Of a DNA stretch of 64,000 nucleotides, positions 47,005 through 57,308 are shown one piece after another. The translations under genes and the position numbers were made by a program. Within the stretch, counting starts at the first letter, position 1. Every line of letters begins with the position of its first letter. Source of the DNA: Collybiopsis luxurians FD-317 M1 (lineage: Eukaryota > Basidiomycota > Agaricomycetes > Agaricales > Omphalotaceae); assembly GCA_000827265.1 (NCBI GenBank), contig KN834777.1:382296-446295 (forward strand). Reading direction: 5' to 3'. The notes under the pieces are model-generated. The model was not told the DNA's origin, did no database searches, and worked only from the letters and a program-made list of their open reading frames with translations.

Positions 47005-47584
47005 AATCTATCCTCTGCCTTTCCTTTTGCATTGTGTTTCCTATTTATTTATTACAGATGAACAAGATAAGATATCCCCAGCGAAATTTGAGACAGAAGC
47101 TAATTTTAATTTAGGATCCTTTACTTAATGGAATTTATACAGATATAACTTTACTTATTTTAAAGTAAATTACAGTACTAATCTCACACTGCACACAAAT
47201 TCTTGTAAGTTGCCACTAAGATAGTAAACTTATGGAGAACCTATGTTAAAAATGTAGGAAATTGCTATTTATGGTAATTTATTTGTATCTGTTTTCCATA
47301 GGTTTACCGTAAATGGCAAAACTTACTGAAATTTGCATGCAGTAATTTTTGGTCCACTGCTGCACTGCAGTCTATGATGTACCTTCAAAAATGTATTATA
47401 TCATCAGGCTTCAGCTGGACTCTGATAAATACAGATCAGAAATGGATATGCCACTTTATCAGCAAAGTCAGATACAAAGTAGACAGAGCGTCGGAAACAC
47501 AGGTGGTAAATGTTGTTAAGTAAAATGATATTACAAGAAAGGAAGATGATGCGCCTTGCAGTTACATGTTAGCATGCAAAGTAA
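47005..47584. other. Intergenic, AT-rich, no gene seen
   Basis: No coding frame. The stretch separates the convergent 3' ends of the membrane-protein and acyl-CoA oxidase genes. Confidence 0.4.
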
Positions 47585-50371
47585 TTACAATTTGGTTCTA
47601 TCCAATTTCTGAGCCATCCTCTGCCCTCTCAACAACATCGGCCTAATCGATTCCTGTAAAGAGATCACCATCCTTCCGTCAGCAAAAGAGATCCCCTTAA
47701 AATTCGAATTCACAATCACAAACCTCATATGCATCGGGAACCTCCTTCTCATTCAAAGGCTCCATCTGCGCCTTATCCCACAGCGCCTGATATACCTTAC
47801 CATCGTACACACCCAGCGCACTATCCAGCTCCCAATCCGAGAACCCAAGTGCATCCGTCAAACCAATAGCTTCAGGCAAAAGTTCGAGACAATTGCGCGC
47901 AATAGCCATTCTTAATCCACGCGTTGGGTCTCTAGATGCTCCCACCCGGGAAGGGTTTTGTATACGGAGAAGAGAAAATGAGAGAAAGTCCGCTAGAGCT
48001 GATTCGACGGTCGTTTGTAGGAACTAGAGAACATGGGAGGAATGGTCAACGGCCGTCTCAACGAGCAGAGAAACGAAGCAAGAGACGTACCAGCAAATAC
48101 AATTTACTCAAAACAACCACATCGTTCTTCTTCAGCTCCGAATTACCTCTTAGCGCGCCGATCATCTCTCCAACCCTCCTCCCAACAAAGGCCTCCGTAG
48201 TCCCCTTTGACACGCGTTGATAAATCGTAGCATCCGGATCCCGTACCGTCTGCGCCAACTCGTGTACAAGCAACGCCGCCCGCCATTCCAGAAGCAAAAT
48301 CAACGTTTCCGGGTCGTTCCATGATGAAGCAGAGCTATTTGAAGCGTCCTGCAGAATTGGAGGTTCGCTCGAAGGGGTATTTGCTAGGAGGCGGAGGTAA
48401 TACGTTGACGGAGGGAGGTTTTGGATGGTCGAAGATGAAGGTCGGGATTTACCATCGTCGCCGAAGAGGTTATGAAAGGCCTTGAGCGCTGCGCGGACGG
48501 CTTGTTGGTCCAACACAAAGTTCTCTCCTTCGTAGCTGTAAAAGTTTCAATGTAAGTACATCTGACCTGCAAGGAACATAAACAAAAAAGATGACAAACG
48601 TTACACTCGCTACCATGTCTCCATAAACACGCCCTATCCCATTAAAGGCACTATATCCATGTCCCCCCATCGACCGACGCGCGCTCTCCATATCCTGCAC
48701 ACTGGCGGTTGTACAAAGAACCTTCAGCCCACTCGTGACCGCGTGTAATTCAGCTAAAAGGGAGGTGTCCCCGCTGGACAGGCGTTGAGCCATAATCTGG
48801 AAGGCTCGACTCTATATGAATGTTTTCAGTCCGGGCTGTAATGTGCATAGTAGAACGGATAACTGACCAAAGTTCTGCCCATCCCAATGAAGACGTAAGC
48901 GCGAGAAAGAATCGGAAGTAGACGACTGTGGAGGGAGGGATAGGAAATGACTTGTTTTTCAAGACCGTCAGGTCCTTTCGTTCCCTGCCTTCGGACGGTA
49001 GCATAACGTATTGATATTACGGCCGCTGAAGTAGATCATTGATGAGTAAAAATAATAACGAATTCGTTTTCAGAGGGACACATACCTTTCGCAGTAATCC
49101 AACCAGCATTCGTGACCATGCTACGCAACAATTAGTGGAAGTTTCTAAGGGGGGAAAGGATTCAAGCCTACTGAGAACGGATGTACAACATCTGAAATAG
49201 GTACGTTAGACGCTGCAGAAAAGGGGAGCAATTCATGAAGGCTTACCCCGCCGTAACTAATTTTTGCATGAGGAGGCTTGACATATTTACCATCGTCGGC
49301 CACTTGAGCAAACTTCGAAAGCATATGCTCTTTCGGTATCCGGACGTGGTCGAAGCGGGCAAATCCATTATCCGTGGCTGCGTATGCGCTGAATGCCTTT
49401 GGTCCTGCGAACAGATATTCGAAGGCAGAAAACCTAGATTCGAACGAAACGAACCAATGTCTCCAACTGTGATTCCAGGCAAGAGCTTGTGCGTTTCTGA
49501 ACAGATTTGCTCAATACTGATCGAGAGAATCAGGACAACAACACGCACCTAGTGAACGCAACTGAATGAAGAACAAATGAGGTCCCATATCCTCGCCTCC
49601 CGGTAAGATTAACTTGGCCTGAACAACTCCGTGCGTGGCAGTCTTGCCCAGCGCACCTATCCACCATTTGCTACTCGTAAGCGTAGGGGAATGAATTTCA
49701 AACTCCTTCGTTTCCGGAATATACGTTGCTGTAGTCTCGAGAGACGCGACGTTGCTTCCGTGTCCTAGCTCAGTCTGCATATAACATCCAAAGATACCAC
49801 GATTTGCTATGAGTGCGGCGTATCTGTTGAGGAGTTCTGGAGAAGCTTGGAGAAGGAATACAGGCTCGAAGGCTAGAATTCGACAGGTGAATGACACGTA
49901 GAAGAGGTGAGATAATTGCATACCAGTGACATGCAAAGATATCGGAAGAGCTTCGTCCAATAGACCTGTAGCAACTGCGGTGTCTTCCCTTCTCCAGCCC
50001 AAAGATTGTTCCAAGTCGTACATTCGGTTGAGCATTCTCAAGCCTCGGGAGTACTTTTCCGTTCTCGTCATCCATTCTCTGAACTTTGTCGTTACTCGGA
50101 CGAATAAAAACAATCCAAAACTCAAGTCACTGACCTGCCCCGTTTATCGAACGCTGGATCCTTGGACATGATTTCGACCAGCCTTTCCTTCCTCTGCCAT
50201 TCCTGCTTTCCGTCTGATAAGGTTCTAAGCGTGAGTTCCAAATATAAGAAGGACAAGAACAGATTTACTGTAAATAAAATTCTTGACGTTTGTAACATCT
50301 GTAGAGGCTTGTTTCCTCGCATTAGACATATCCAGACCATTCTGAACGCTGGCGTCGTGATTGGGAACCAT
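47585..50371 (-). CDS. Acyl-CoA oxidase (peroxisomal beta-oxidation)
   Basis: Acyl-CoA oxidase catalyses the first step of peroxisomal fatty-acid beta-oxidation, making trans-2-enoyl-CoA and H2O2 with FAD. About eleven exons run from ATG at 50371 to TAA at 47585. Visible in order: QEWQRKERLVEIMSKDPAFD, REWMTRTEKYSRGLRML, the acyl-CoA-dehydrogenase motif YMQTELGHGSNVASLETTAT, VGDIGPKAFSAYAATDNGF, FDHVRIPKEHML, the YARVRRQ-like YATVRRQ block, ARRSMGGHGYSAFNGIG, YEGENFVLDQQAVRA and RGLRMAIARNCLELLPEAIGL. The protein ends DRTKL, where TKL resembles a PTS1 import signal (SKL type). The exon 1-2 junction does not splice in frame with the obvious GTAAAT/CTTAG sites, so the N-terminus may contain another intron or a different start. 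Confidence 0.93.
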
Positions 50372-51053
50372 GATTGAAGGCGAAGGTGAAAGTTAGGGAC
50401 GGTGAGGTGGTTTAATCATATTTCGGGTGCAAGTCGTAACCGGAGCCGGTCTGGGAAAACGGGAAACCAGCTGACCGCGGATGGCTCCCAGATGTTTGAC
50501 GCGCTCGCCGTTGGCGATTGCAATGAGGGATCGAGGTAGTTTCGCTGTAAAGGCACGATGGCCGGGAGTCGTCGACGTGGACGTCGAAAGGTAGATAGGA
50601 CTTAAATTAGACGCGCACTCGGAGTCCACGTGTCTCGACGGCCCAAGCTTCTCAGGCTGCCGTTTCCGAGTGATGGTTGATGGAGTACACTTATTCCTTC
50701 GTCAATATAACTAAGTTGAATGGCTTTCAAAAGTTACTACAAAGGTTTCTACGGTTTCTTCAGACTTTCTTTCCTAGTATGATTTCCTCGTCGGCCACTC
50801 GCATATTTGAATAACGAAATCTGTCCTTTTTGGGAATTGGTCGCAGCAAGGTCGCAGTGTGCACTCAAGTACAGTTCAACAAAACGCGGCGCGAAGAGGA
50901 GGGGAGGTAGAGCTGGGGAAGCTCCCTCTCTTCTTTCTTCTGCTCTAGCACCGAAGATCGCGTACAGGCCCAAATCTAGCTAAGAAAGCCTGACGTCCAG
51001 TGCTACAGGAGCGTTTAGTCACTACATCGATTAGCATACCCATCCCTCAAACC
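50372..51053. promoter_or_regulatory. Shared upstream region of divergent acyl-CoA oxidase and P-loop genes
   Basis: Two genes diverge from this 680-bp stretch. No coding frame with domains is seen (minus frames at 50393-50629 and 50749-50973 lack motifs). I could not identify specific operator sites. Confidence 0.35.
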
Positions 51054-51767
51054 ATGCTCTACCAACAATCTTTCAGCGGCAAGATAGTCGTCCTGAATGG
51101 CTTTCCGGGCACGGGGAAATTCACCATCCTCAAGCATGCCAAAGAACTCCTGCCTCCCAACAAGACCTGTCTACTGGACAACCACTTGCTCATCGACCCC
51201 GTGCAAGCAATCCATCATAACCGAAGCCCCGAACACTACGAGCTGCTGCGCAAGGTCCAGGGGCCCATCTTTGAGGAGTTAAGCAAACTTGCGCAGAACG
51301 GTCATATCGTCCTCATGACGGCCTGCCTGGCCGACGATAACAACACAGATGCCGACTTTTTTCAGGAGCACCTCGCTATGGTGCACGGCACTGACGTGCC
51401 CTTATTCTGGGTCAATGTGCACTGCGACCAGGCGGTCCTGGAGCAGCGTGTCGGGTGCCCGGAGCGTTCCCAGTCGGCGAAGACGAAGCTGACGGATGTG
51501 GGTGTTCTCTGGAAAATGGCGAACGAGCACCGCCTCATTCAGCCGCGCGAAAGCGGTGACAGGTCGGCGAGGCTGGTTGTCGAGTCTTTGGATGTTAGCG
51601 GGGCGATGGGTATGTCCTTCAGGCGTCTAATGGATATGGTCAGTTTTAACACAGTGTCGAGCGGGTATAAAGCTGGCACCAGAATAGTTTATTTGTCACT
51701 TGGCCAGATCCATATCATACAAAATAAGCACTCACACTCGGATGAGAAATTGTCAATATACTTTTGA
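51054..51767 (+). CDS. P-loop NTPase / kinase-like protein, intronless
   Basis: A single exon of 237 residues from the ATG at 51054; an in-frame ATG at 51000 would add 18 residues. The protein starts with a beta strand and P-loop (KIVVLNGFPGTGKFTILK), then TCLLDNHLLIDPVQAI, IVLMTACLADDN and LFWVNVHCDQAVLEQRV, with a final SFRRLMDM. This is the fold of small nucleotide or sugar kinases such as chloramphenicol-phosphotransferase-like enzymes. The residue after the P-loop Lys is Phe instead of Ser/Thr. No intron is seen and the gene is visibly GC-richer than its surroundings, both unlike the neighbours. The last 40 residues after LMDM look like read-through into AT-rich DNA, so the native C-terminus may be altered. 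Substrate unknown. Confidence 0.8.
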   Translation: MLYQQSFSGKIVVLNGFPGTGKFTILKHAKELLPPNKTCLLDNHLLIDPVQAIHHNRSPEHYELLRKVQGPIFEELSKLAQNGHIVLMTACLADDNNTDADFFQEHLAMVHGTDVPLFWVNVHCDQAVLEQRVGCPERSQSAKTKLTDVGVLWKMANEHRLIQPRESGDRSARLVVESLDVSGAMGMSFRRLMDMVSFNTVSSGYKAGTRIVYLSLGQIHIIQNKHSHSDEKLSIYF

Positions 51768-52209
51768 TGTGACTTTTCAACCGTGGAACAAGGTTTTTAG
51801 TAATGTCTGTAGGTGCTGCTTCAGTGCGTCTCGGCATTGCCAGATCCCTTTAAAGTAATGAATTTGAAGTAATTTTAGTACCATAACACATAATAAGTAG
51901 GACCCATTGAGTTAAGTGGCGAATTTTCATTGCATAATGGTATCACACCCCATGAAGTCATGGTTGTACAACAATTGCCATTCCATTTTTCAAGATAGAA
52001 ACTTGAACGTAAATGCTAAAGGTTAGGGATCATTGAGTCAGAAAAGACTGCAGGTTTGCATGCTAGTGTGCATGCAGTTGGTCCCGGAAGAGACAGATTA
52101 TCCCCTGCCTCTGTTTTTTTCCAATTCAGAATTAGCCCCTAATTGCAGATAAGTATACTAAATAATTGTACAACTGAAGCCAAGCAGCGACTAGGATCTA
52201 AAACTAAAA
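51768..52209. other. Intergenic, no gene seen
   Basis: AT-rich DNA with no coding frame. The last 60 bases resemble DNA at about 39950-40010 next to the other DUF6533 gene. Confidence 0.4.
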
Positions 52210-53788
52210 TTAGTTCTCAGCAGTTGTACTTTGAGTCTGAACCAGCCATATTCGACTGGAATCCCTTGCCCGCAAGTTGAACATAAGATGAGACATTATG
52301 ACACTGGAAATACTGGAGGAGACGGTTATCAAGGATGAACATAGGCATGAAAAAGCACTTACACGCTGGATGGAAATGAAAGCATGTCCTTTGTCAGACT
52401 CTGCAAGTACGATGAAAAAATTAAGGAGAAAAAGGCCTTGGAAGAAAGAGATATTGCCTACCGATCCAGCCTGATAACATCACGCATAAGAAATTGAAGC
52501 TTTGATAACCCAAAAACCTTACCCTACAGAGAACCATATTCATAGTATTAATAACGGCTATAATTCCAAAGTACAAAGCACCTAAAACAAATGAATATAT
52601 AGTAAACTCAGCCTGAGGATTAAGGTGACTATTTACCATCTCGCATTATCACCGTTATCATTCCACTTGAGAGCAGTTTGAAGTGATGGCGCATCTTCAA
52701 GGCTTTCCAAAGTGTCAGGCAAAAGACACAAAAATCAAATATTACCACTCCAAGCCAAATGTATAGCATATCTAAATATTGCGCCAGTCCATACAATTAC
52801 AGTCAAACACCAAAAGCGCGAATTGGGACTAAAAGCAACGCACGCAGGCCCCTGGAAAATTTGTTGGAACAGATACACCTCGAAGGCTTTAATAGTCTCA
52901 CTGGCTGTCCGAATATACTCTCCAGCAGCCTGCTTGATTTTCCAGCGACGATGGTAGGAGATTTTGCACAGAGTTATTATATTTTATAGCGAAATGCACC
53001 TGCAGCTGTGGAGTTCCGGGCAATATTCAGTTATGTATATTGAGAAAAGAATGGAAAGCTAACAATGTTGTTACCGAACACACACAGGGTGACTAAACTA
53101 AGAAACATTGCTACCTGTTTGCTGTATCCATAAAGCCCATATATGCGGATTATGAAGAGAACTTTAATATTTTTAACATCTTTGTAGTGGAAACTGACAC
53201 TGCTGATGAGAATACATACCATTGGTAGTGCCCAGGATTATGCTCAGATAAATCCATCCGAATAAGTCTAAAGCAGAACATCTAATAGACAAGGTCAAGC
53301 ATAGATATTCAAAAAAAACCGAAAAGGTTTAGAGAGCTTACCCCTATATAGATTAAGTTTTGCAAACCATATTCGGAGCTTCCCTTGAACTTACATTGTT
53401 CCGAAGCAGAGCTTCAGGCCAGAGGAAGTGCAAAGCACTAGGCAAGATGCCCAAGAGAGTAAAGTATCGATTGAAGTAAAAAAGTAAACCACCATATCCC
53501 AGGGTGGATTTCCAGAAACTTTCAACTTCTATTGCAAAAGTGAGGACATAATCATAAACAACGATAACTGGCCATGGAAAAGAAGGGCAGGGGATGCAGC
53601 GGAAACAGTTGTGATTTATGATTTGAGCAAAACAAGAGCTGCAAAGCAAAACCAGAGGGGCCCACCGACTGATACAAGGTGCACAACAAACAACCAGTTT
53701 CTAGTGATTCATTCAAAATTGGAAAAATAGGTGACAATATACAAAAAACCTGCATTTGCACTAGGATATCTGCGTTGGTCAAAAGCAT
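52210..53788 (-). CDS. DUF6533 multi-pass membrane protein, paralogue 2
   Basis: Closest relative of the gene at 40013-41588, same strand and same exon plan. The second exon reads NWLFVVHLVSV and splices to VIVVYDYVLTFAIEVESFW, then GYGGLLFYFNRYFTLLGILP. Further pieces are VLFIIRIYGLYGYSKQVAMF, LYFGIIAVINTMNMVL and the end ISSVIMSHLMFNLRARDSS, stopping at 52210. The presumed donor of intron 1 is GCAGGT, where paralogue 1 has GTAAAG, so this intron is either GC-AG or impaired. An in-frame termination within the body was not excluded for every exon. It could be active or early in decay. Confidence 0.72.
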
Positions 53789-55274
53789 GGAATCGTGTAA
53801 ATGCAAAGCGTATGAACCGGAGAATAGTGTTGAAGACTTCAAGAGGCATAAGTACGGACAGGTGTTAAATATTGTGAATGGAATTCAGGTACCAAGTTCA
53901 TATCAGAATGTAGAAGCTGCAGGTAATAATAGGTATCCACATGGTCTTTAACTGAGGCTAAGCAGCGCCGAAGTAACCAAAGCTAAATTTGCGCTGATCA
54001 ACTCACAGCCTTGTTCTAACTTCTTACTGTTGTGAGCCAGAATTATAGTGAGGACTGAAGCTACAGGCCAGAAGTAGTTTTGCTTCACACTGGGCAAAGT
54101 TTTCACCTTTGGTATGTTTTTAAAGCTAATAGCACTAGAAGACAAGATCTCTTATTCCGATTATAAATATCTTTAGTAGAGCTCATTTATGGATCAACAA
54201 CACCTGGAGGAGCAGTGAAAGTTACTGCGGTGATGCACGTACTCGAGAAAATCTCCCTCATAGCCTGTAGCAAGGCGGGAGTCGATGCAGCTGAAAGTTT
54301 TAGAACTGGAACCTTGCACCACCGTAATGGAGAATGATTAATTCGTCGGTGGTTTTTCAGTCTAGGTCAAAAGTTCCCACAAAGGTGACGTGAATGAGGT
54401 TCTTTTATATTAATCTCCCGATTATCAAACAATGGCCGATGAATGAGATGAGACGAGTAAGCGGGTAGTGAAGAGTGATAGCGACTCAGTTCCCCACATC
54501 AGCTGAGCTAAGATACAGGTTGTTCTTGATAGGAACTGGAACTTGAAATGGAGGAGCAAGGCTCAATTGGGCAAGTAACTGGTGTTGATTTAACAAATGA
54601 AATACAGGCCATGAGCTTAAGCATCATAAGAGAAAATGCACTCTCTAACTAAAGGAGGGCTTTGTATGTAAAGTACATAGGAGTATGTTGGTTGCAGGAT
54701 ATGCTGTATAAATAGATCAAACCCTGTGCAGGGATCAAAGCTTAGACTCAGAAAGCTGTGTGCAACCTTTCTGTGTGTGCGGATTGTTTCCCAGTAAATT
54801 AAGGGTGTAACCTTTACATTTTTGGTCTTTTCAAGTTTAGAGAGCCTGTTTTAGGAGCAGTGATGAGGTGGACAAGAATAAGATGGGCTTATTACCAGGG
54901 ACTGAATGACAGAATATGTACAAGGGGGCATGGAGGGGAAGGTATGTCCGCCGACTATTGATAATGATAGCATCGACTTTATGGCACATCTGCAATACTG
55001 TGGGATACTGAGTAGTTTCATTAGCAAGGACTTTGGGGTTTGAGGAGTAGTACCACAACCTTGGCCTTTCCATTGCCTACTCCAGCCCCTCTGCCTGTAC
55101 AGAAATGAGCTCTTCCTTTGAGGATAGCATCTCCAAAAACTACAGCTGAGCCTGCAACAGGGGTCTTGAGAATTGAACAGAACAGCATGAGAGAGCAGTA
55201 TCTGTCACTGAGCAGGAGTAGAAATGCAGTCAGGTGAATCTCACAGAGGTATGTTCCAAGTGTCATACCATCTA
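53789..55274. repeat. Upstream half of the segmental duplication, unit 2, with an inserted segment
   Basis: The DNA matches unit 1 (41600-42840) in blocks. Relative to unit 1, about 300 bp are inserted at about 54530-54835. That insert has a TATA-like GCTGTATAAATAG and LTR-like ends (TGTTGATTTAAC to CCTTTACA), so it may be a solo LTR, although no target duplication is clear. The frame 55021-55266 (minus, 81 codons) is the less damaged version of the unknown frame noted in unit 1. Confidence 0.45.
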
Positions 55275-55867
55275 GATCAGGAAAAATACCTACAGTGGGC
55301 CAGGCAAATCCTGGTAGCCTAAGGGCACCTAGAATACTGGCTAAATCCTAGGGACTCTCAAGAGTCTTAGGTTGCCCAGGCTGCATGGGCTGGGCTGCCT
55401 GGGTTTTTAGCCAATTACTGGGTCCCCTTAAAATTTTTGAGTGACCCCTGGGGCAATCCCTGGGAATCCTTGAGAGTTGCCTTAAAAGCTGCCTGAAGAT
55501 GCATGGGGATTCCAGGCTGCCTGAGTCACCTGGGTTATCTGGGTGATCTGGGGTTCTTAGCCAATCCCTACACTCCCCTAAAAACCTCCAAAAGATCTTG
55601 CAAAAAGCCCTGAGGGTCCATGAAAGGTCCCTGAAGACCCTTGTGAGGATTTCTCAAAGCTTCCTAAAGACCCCCTGAAAGTTCCTTGAGAATTCCCAGA
55701 GAGCTCCCTGAGAGTCTCTGAAGGTCTTTCAGATATCCCTGGGACAGCCTGGAAAAGCCTGGAGATGCTGGGAAATTCCAAGTACTACCAAAATATAAAT
55801 TCAAGAATGTAATATTGACATTCTGAATATTACTATAAATATATAATTATAGCTTGTATAATTTATT

Positions 55868-56440
55868 TGTCTCATCCCCTCATTCTCTCACTCTCTTACC
55901 TCCTCATCCTCTCACCCCCTCACCCCCTCATTCCCTCACTCCCTCACACCTTCACCCCTTTACTTCCACATCCCCTCACCTCTTCACCTCCTCACCCCCT
56001 CACCCCTTTACTCCCTCACCCCTCACCCCCTTATTCCCTCACCCCTTCACCCCCTTATTCCCTCACCCCTTCACCCCCTTATTCCCTCACCCCTTCACCC
56101 CCTTATTCCCTCACCCTTTCACCCCCTTATTCCCTCACCCCTTCACCCCCTTATTCTCTCACCCCCTCACCCTCTCACTCCTCACCCCTCACCCCCTTAC
56201 TCCTTCACCCCCTCACTCCCTCACCCCCTCACTCTTTCACCCCCTCATCTCCTCTCCCTCATCTCCTCATCCTCCCTCCATCATCCCCTCAACCTTTCTC
56301 CCTCTCACCTCTTCACCCCCTCACCCCCTTACTTCCTCACCCTCTCATCCTCCCACCCTTACTTCCTTACCTCCTCACCTCTTTATTCCTTACCCTCTCA
56401 CTCTTTTCCTCTTCACCCTTTCTCCTTCCCTCTCTCTCCT
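55868..56440 (+). repeat. Pyrimidine-rich tract with a 24-bp tandem repeat
   Basis: Nearly 570 bases are C/T-rich on the plus strand with regularly spaced CCCTCA words. Six tandem copies of a 24-bp unit (TTATTCCCTCACCCCTTCAC plus CCCC) span about 56031-56175. Frames of 209 and 221 codons here are artefacts of the repeat, giving SPPYSLTP-type strings, and are not genes. Confidence 0.9.
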
Positions 56441-56629
56441 CACTTATAAAAATAAATGGTGCGAGTTTTTTGAAATCATGTGATTGGTCTGTGCACCTGG
56501 GAAAGTATCATGTAACCAATGTTGATATTTAATCCAGGTTTGTCTCAAGTTTTGACTTAAACTTCTTTCTCTTCCTTCACTGCTTCTGTCTAAGTCTTCT
56601 ATATTTCATCTTCATCTTTTACTGGTCCT

Positions 56630-56865
56630 GGAAGAGGAGGGAAGGCAGGTGGAGCAAGAGCAGGCTGCAGGGAAAGGGGGAGGAAGGTGAGTAAAGAGAG
56701 ACAGGGACAGGGACAGGGAGGGGGACAGAGAGAGGGGGAGAGAGAGGGAGGGGAAGAGGGAGAGAGAGAGGAAGGGGGGGAGAGGGGGAGGGGGAGAAGA
56801 AGGGGGAGGGTGAGGGAGGAGGAGGAGAAGGGTGAGGGAGGAGGAGGAGGAAGAGAAAGGGCCTT
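56630..56865 (+). repeat. Purine-rich (GGGAGA/GGGACA) tract
   Basis: About 230 bases of almost pure A/G on the plus strand, beginning AGAGGAGGGAAGGCAGG and built of GAGAGGGGGAG and GGGACAGG words. Its strand bias is opposite to the pyrimidine tract 200 bp upstream, so the two could in principle pair. Confidence 0.9.
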
Positions 56866-57308
56866 TCCTTCCTTGCATAATATACTCTATTTACATCCTT
56901 TGTCCTGCATCTTTATGTAGTGTAGTTCCTACACTGTATCAGTGTATAAGTATTGTATTAGTTGTCAATATGTTTTTGGCATCACCTCAAAATTTATATG
57001 TCATTGTAGGAATTAATATAAGATAAAATGAGGTGAGTGTCATTTTATTTGCCTTAGGGCTTGCTTCAAGCTGTCTCCAAGACACCCAGAGTTCTCCAGG
57101 GACTCTCAAAGACCCTCAGAGATCCTCAAAGCTTACCAGGGACTTTCAGAGATCATTGGGGCTCTTTCAAAGACCCTAAAGAATTATAGCATATGGGGGG
57201 GTGTCCTCTGGGATTCTGGTGCCCCTGGAATGTCTGGTCAACCCGGGATGCCCAGATAGCCCAAGGGGATTTTCAGTCAGCCTAGGCTGGGAATACTTTT
57301 TGCTGGTG

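Larger units (their letters stand above)
55275..57308 (+). repeat. TIR repeat family copy E, enlarged by low-complexity tracts
   Basis: It begins GATCAGGAAAAATA and ends TACTTTTTGCTGGTG, a diverged inverted pair, flanked by TA on both sides (55273-55274, 57309-57310). It has the family's CCTGAGG, CTGCCTGGG and CCTAGGC words in both arms and ATCATGTGATTGG near its middle (about 56477). It is twice the length of the others because of long pyrimidine and purine tracts. Confidence 0.6.

Noticed and set aside
55578..55781. Minus frame with repeated S-x-G-T-F and L-S-G units resembling a repeat-peptide precursor
   Set aside because: The repetition comes from the CCTGAGAG/CCTTGAG words of the TIR repeat copy E; there is no signal peptide and no dibasic cleavage pattern.
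55854..56532. Two overlapping open frames of 209 and 221 codons encoding Pro/Ser/Leu/His-rich proteins
   Set aside because: They are translations of the CCCTCA-rich pyrimidine tract and its 24-bp tandem repeat in two frames at once; no signal, domain or codon signature of a real gene.
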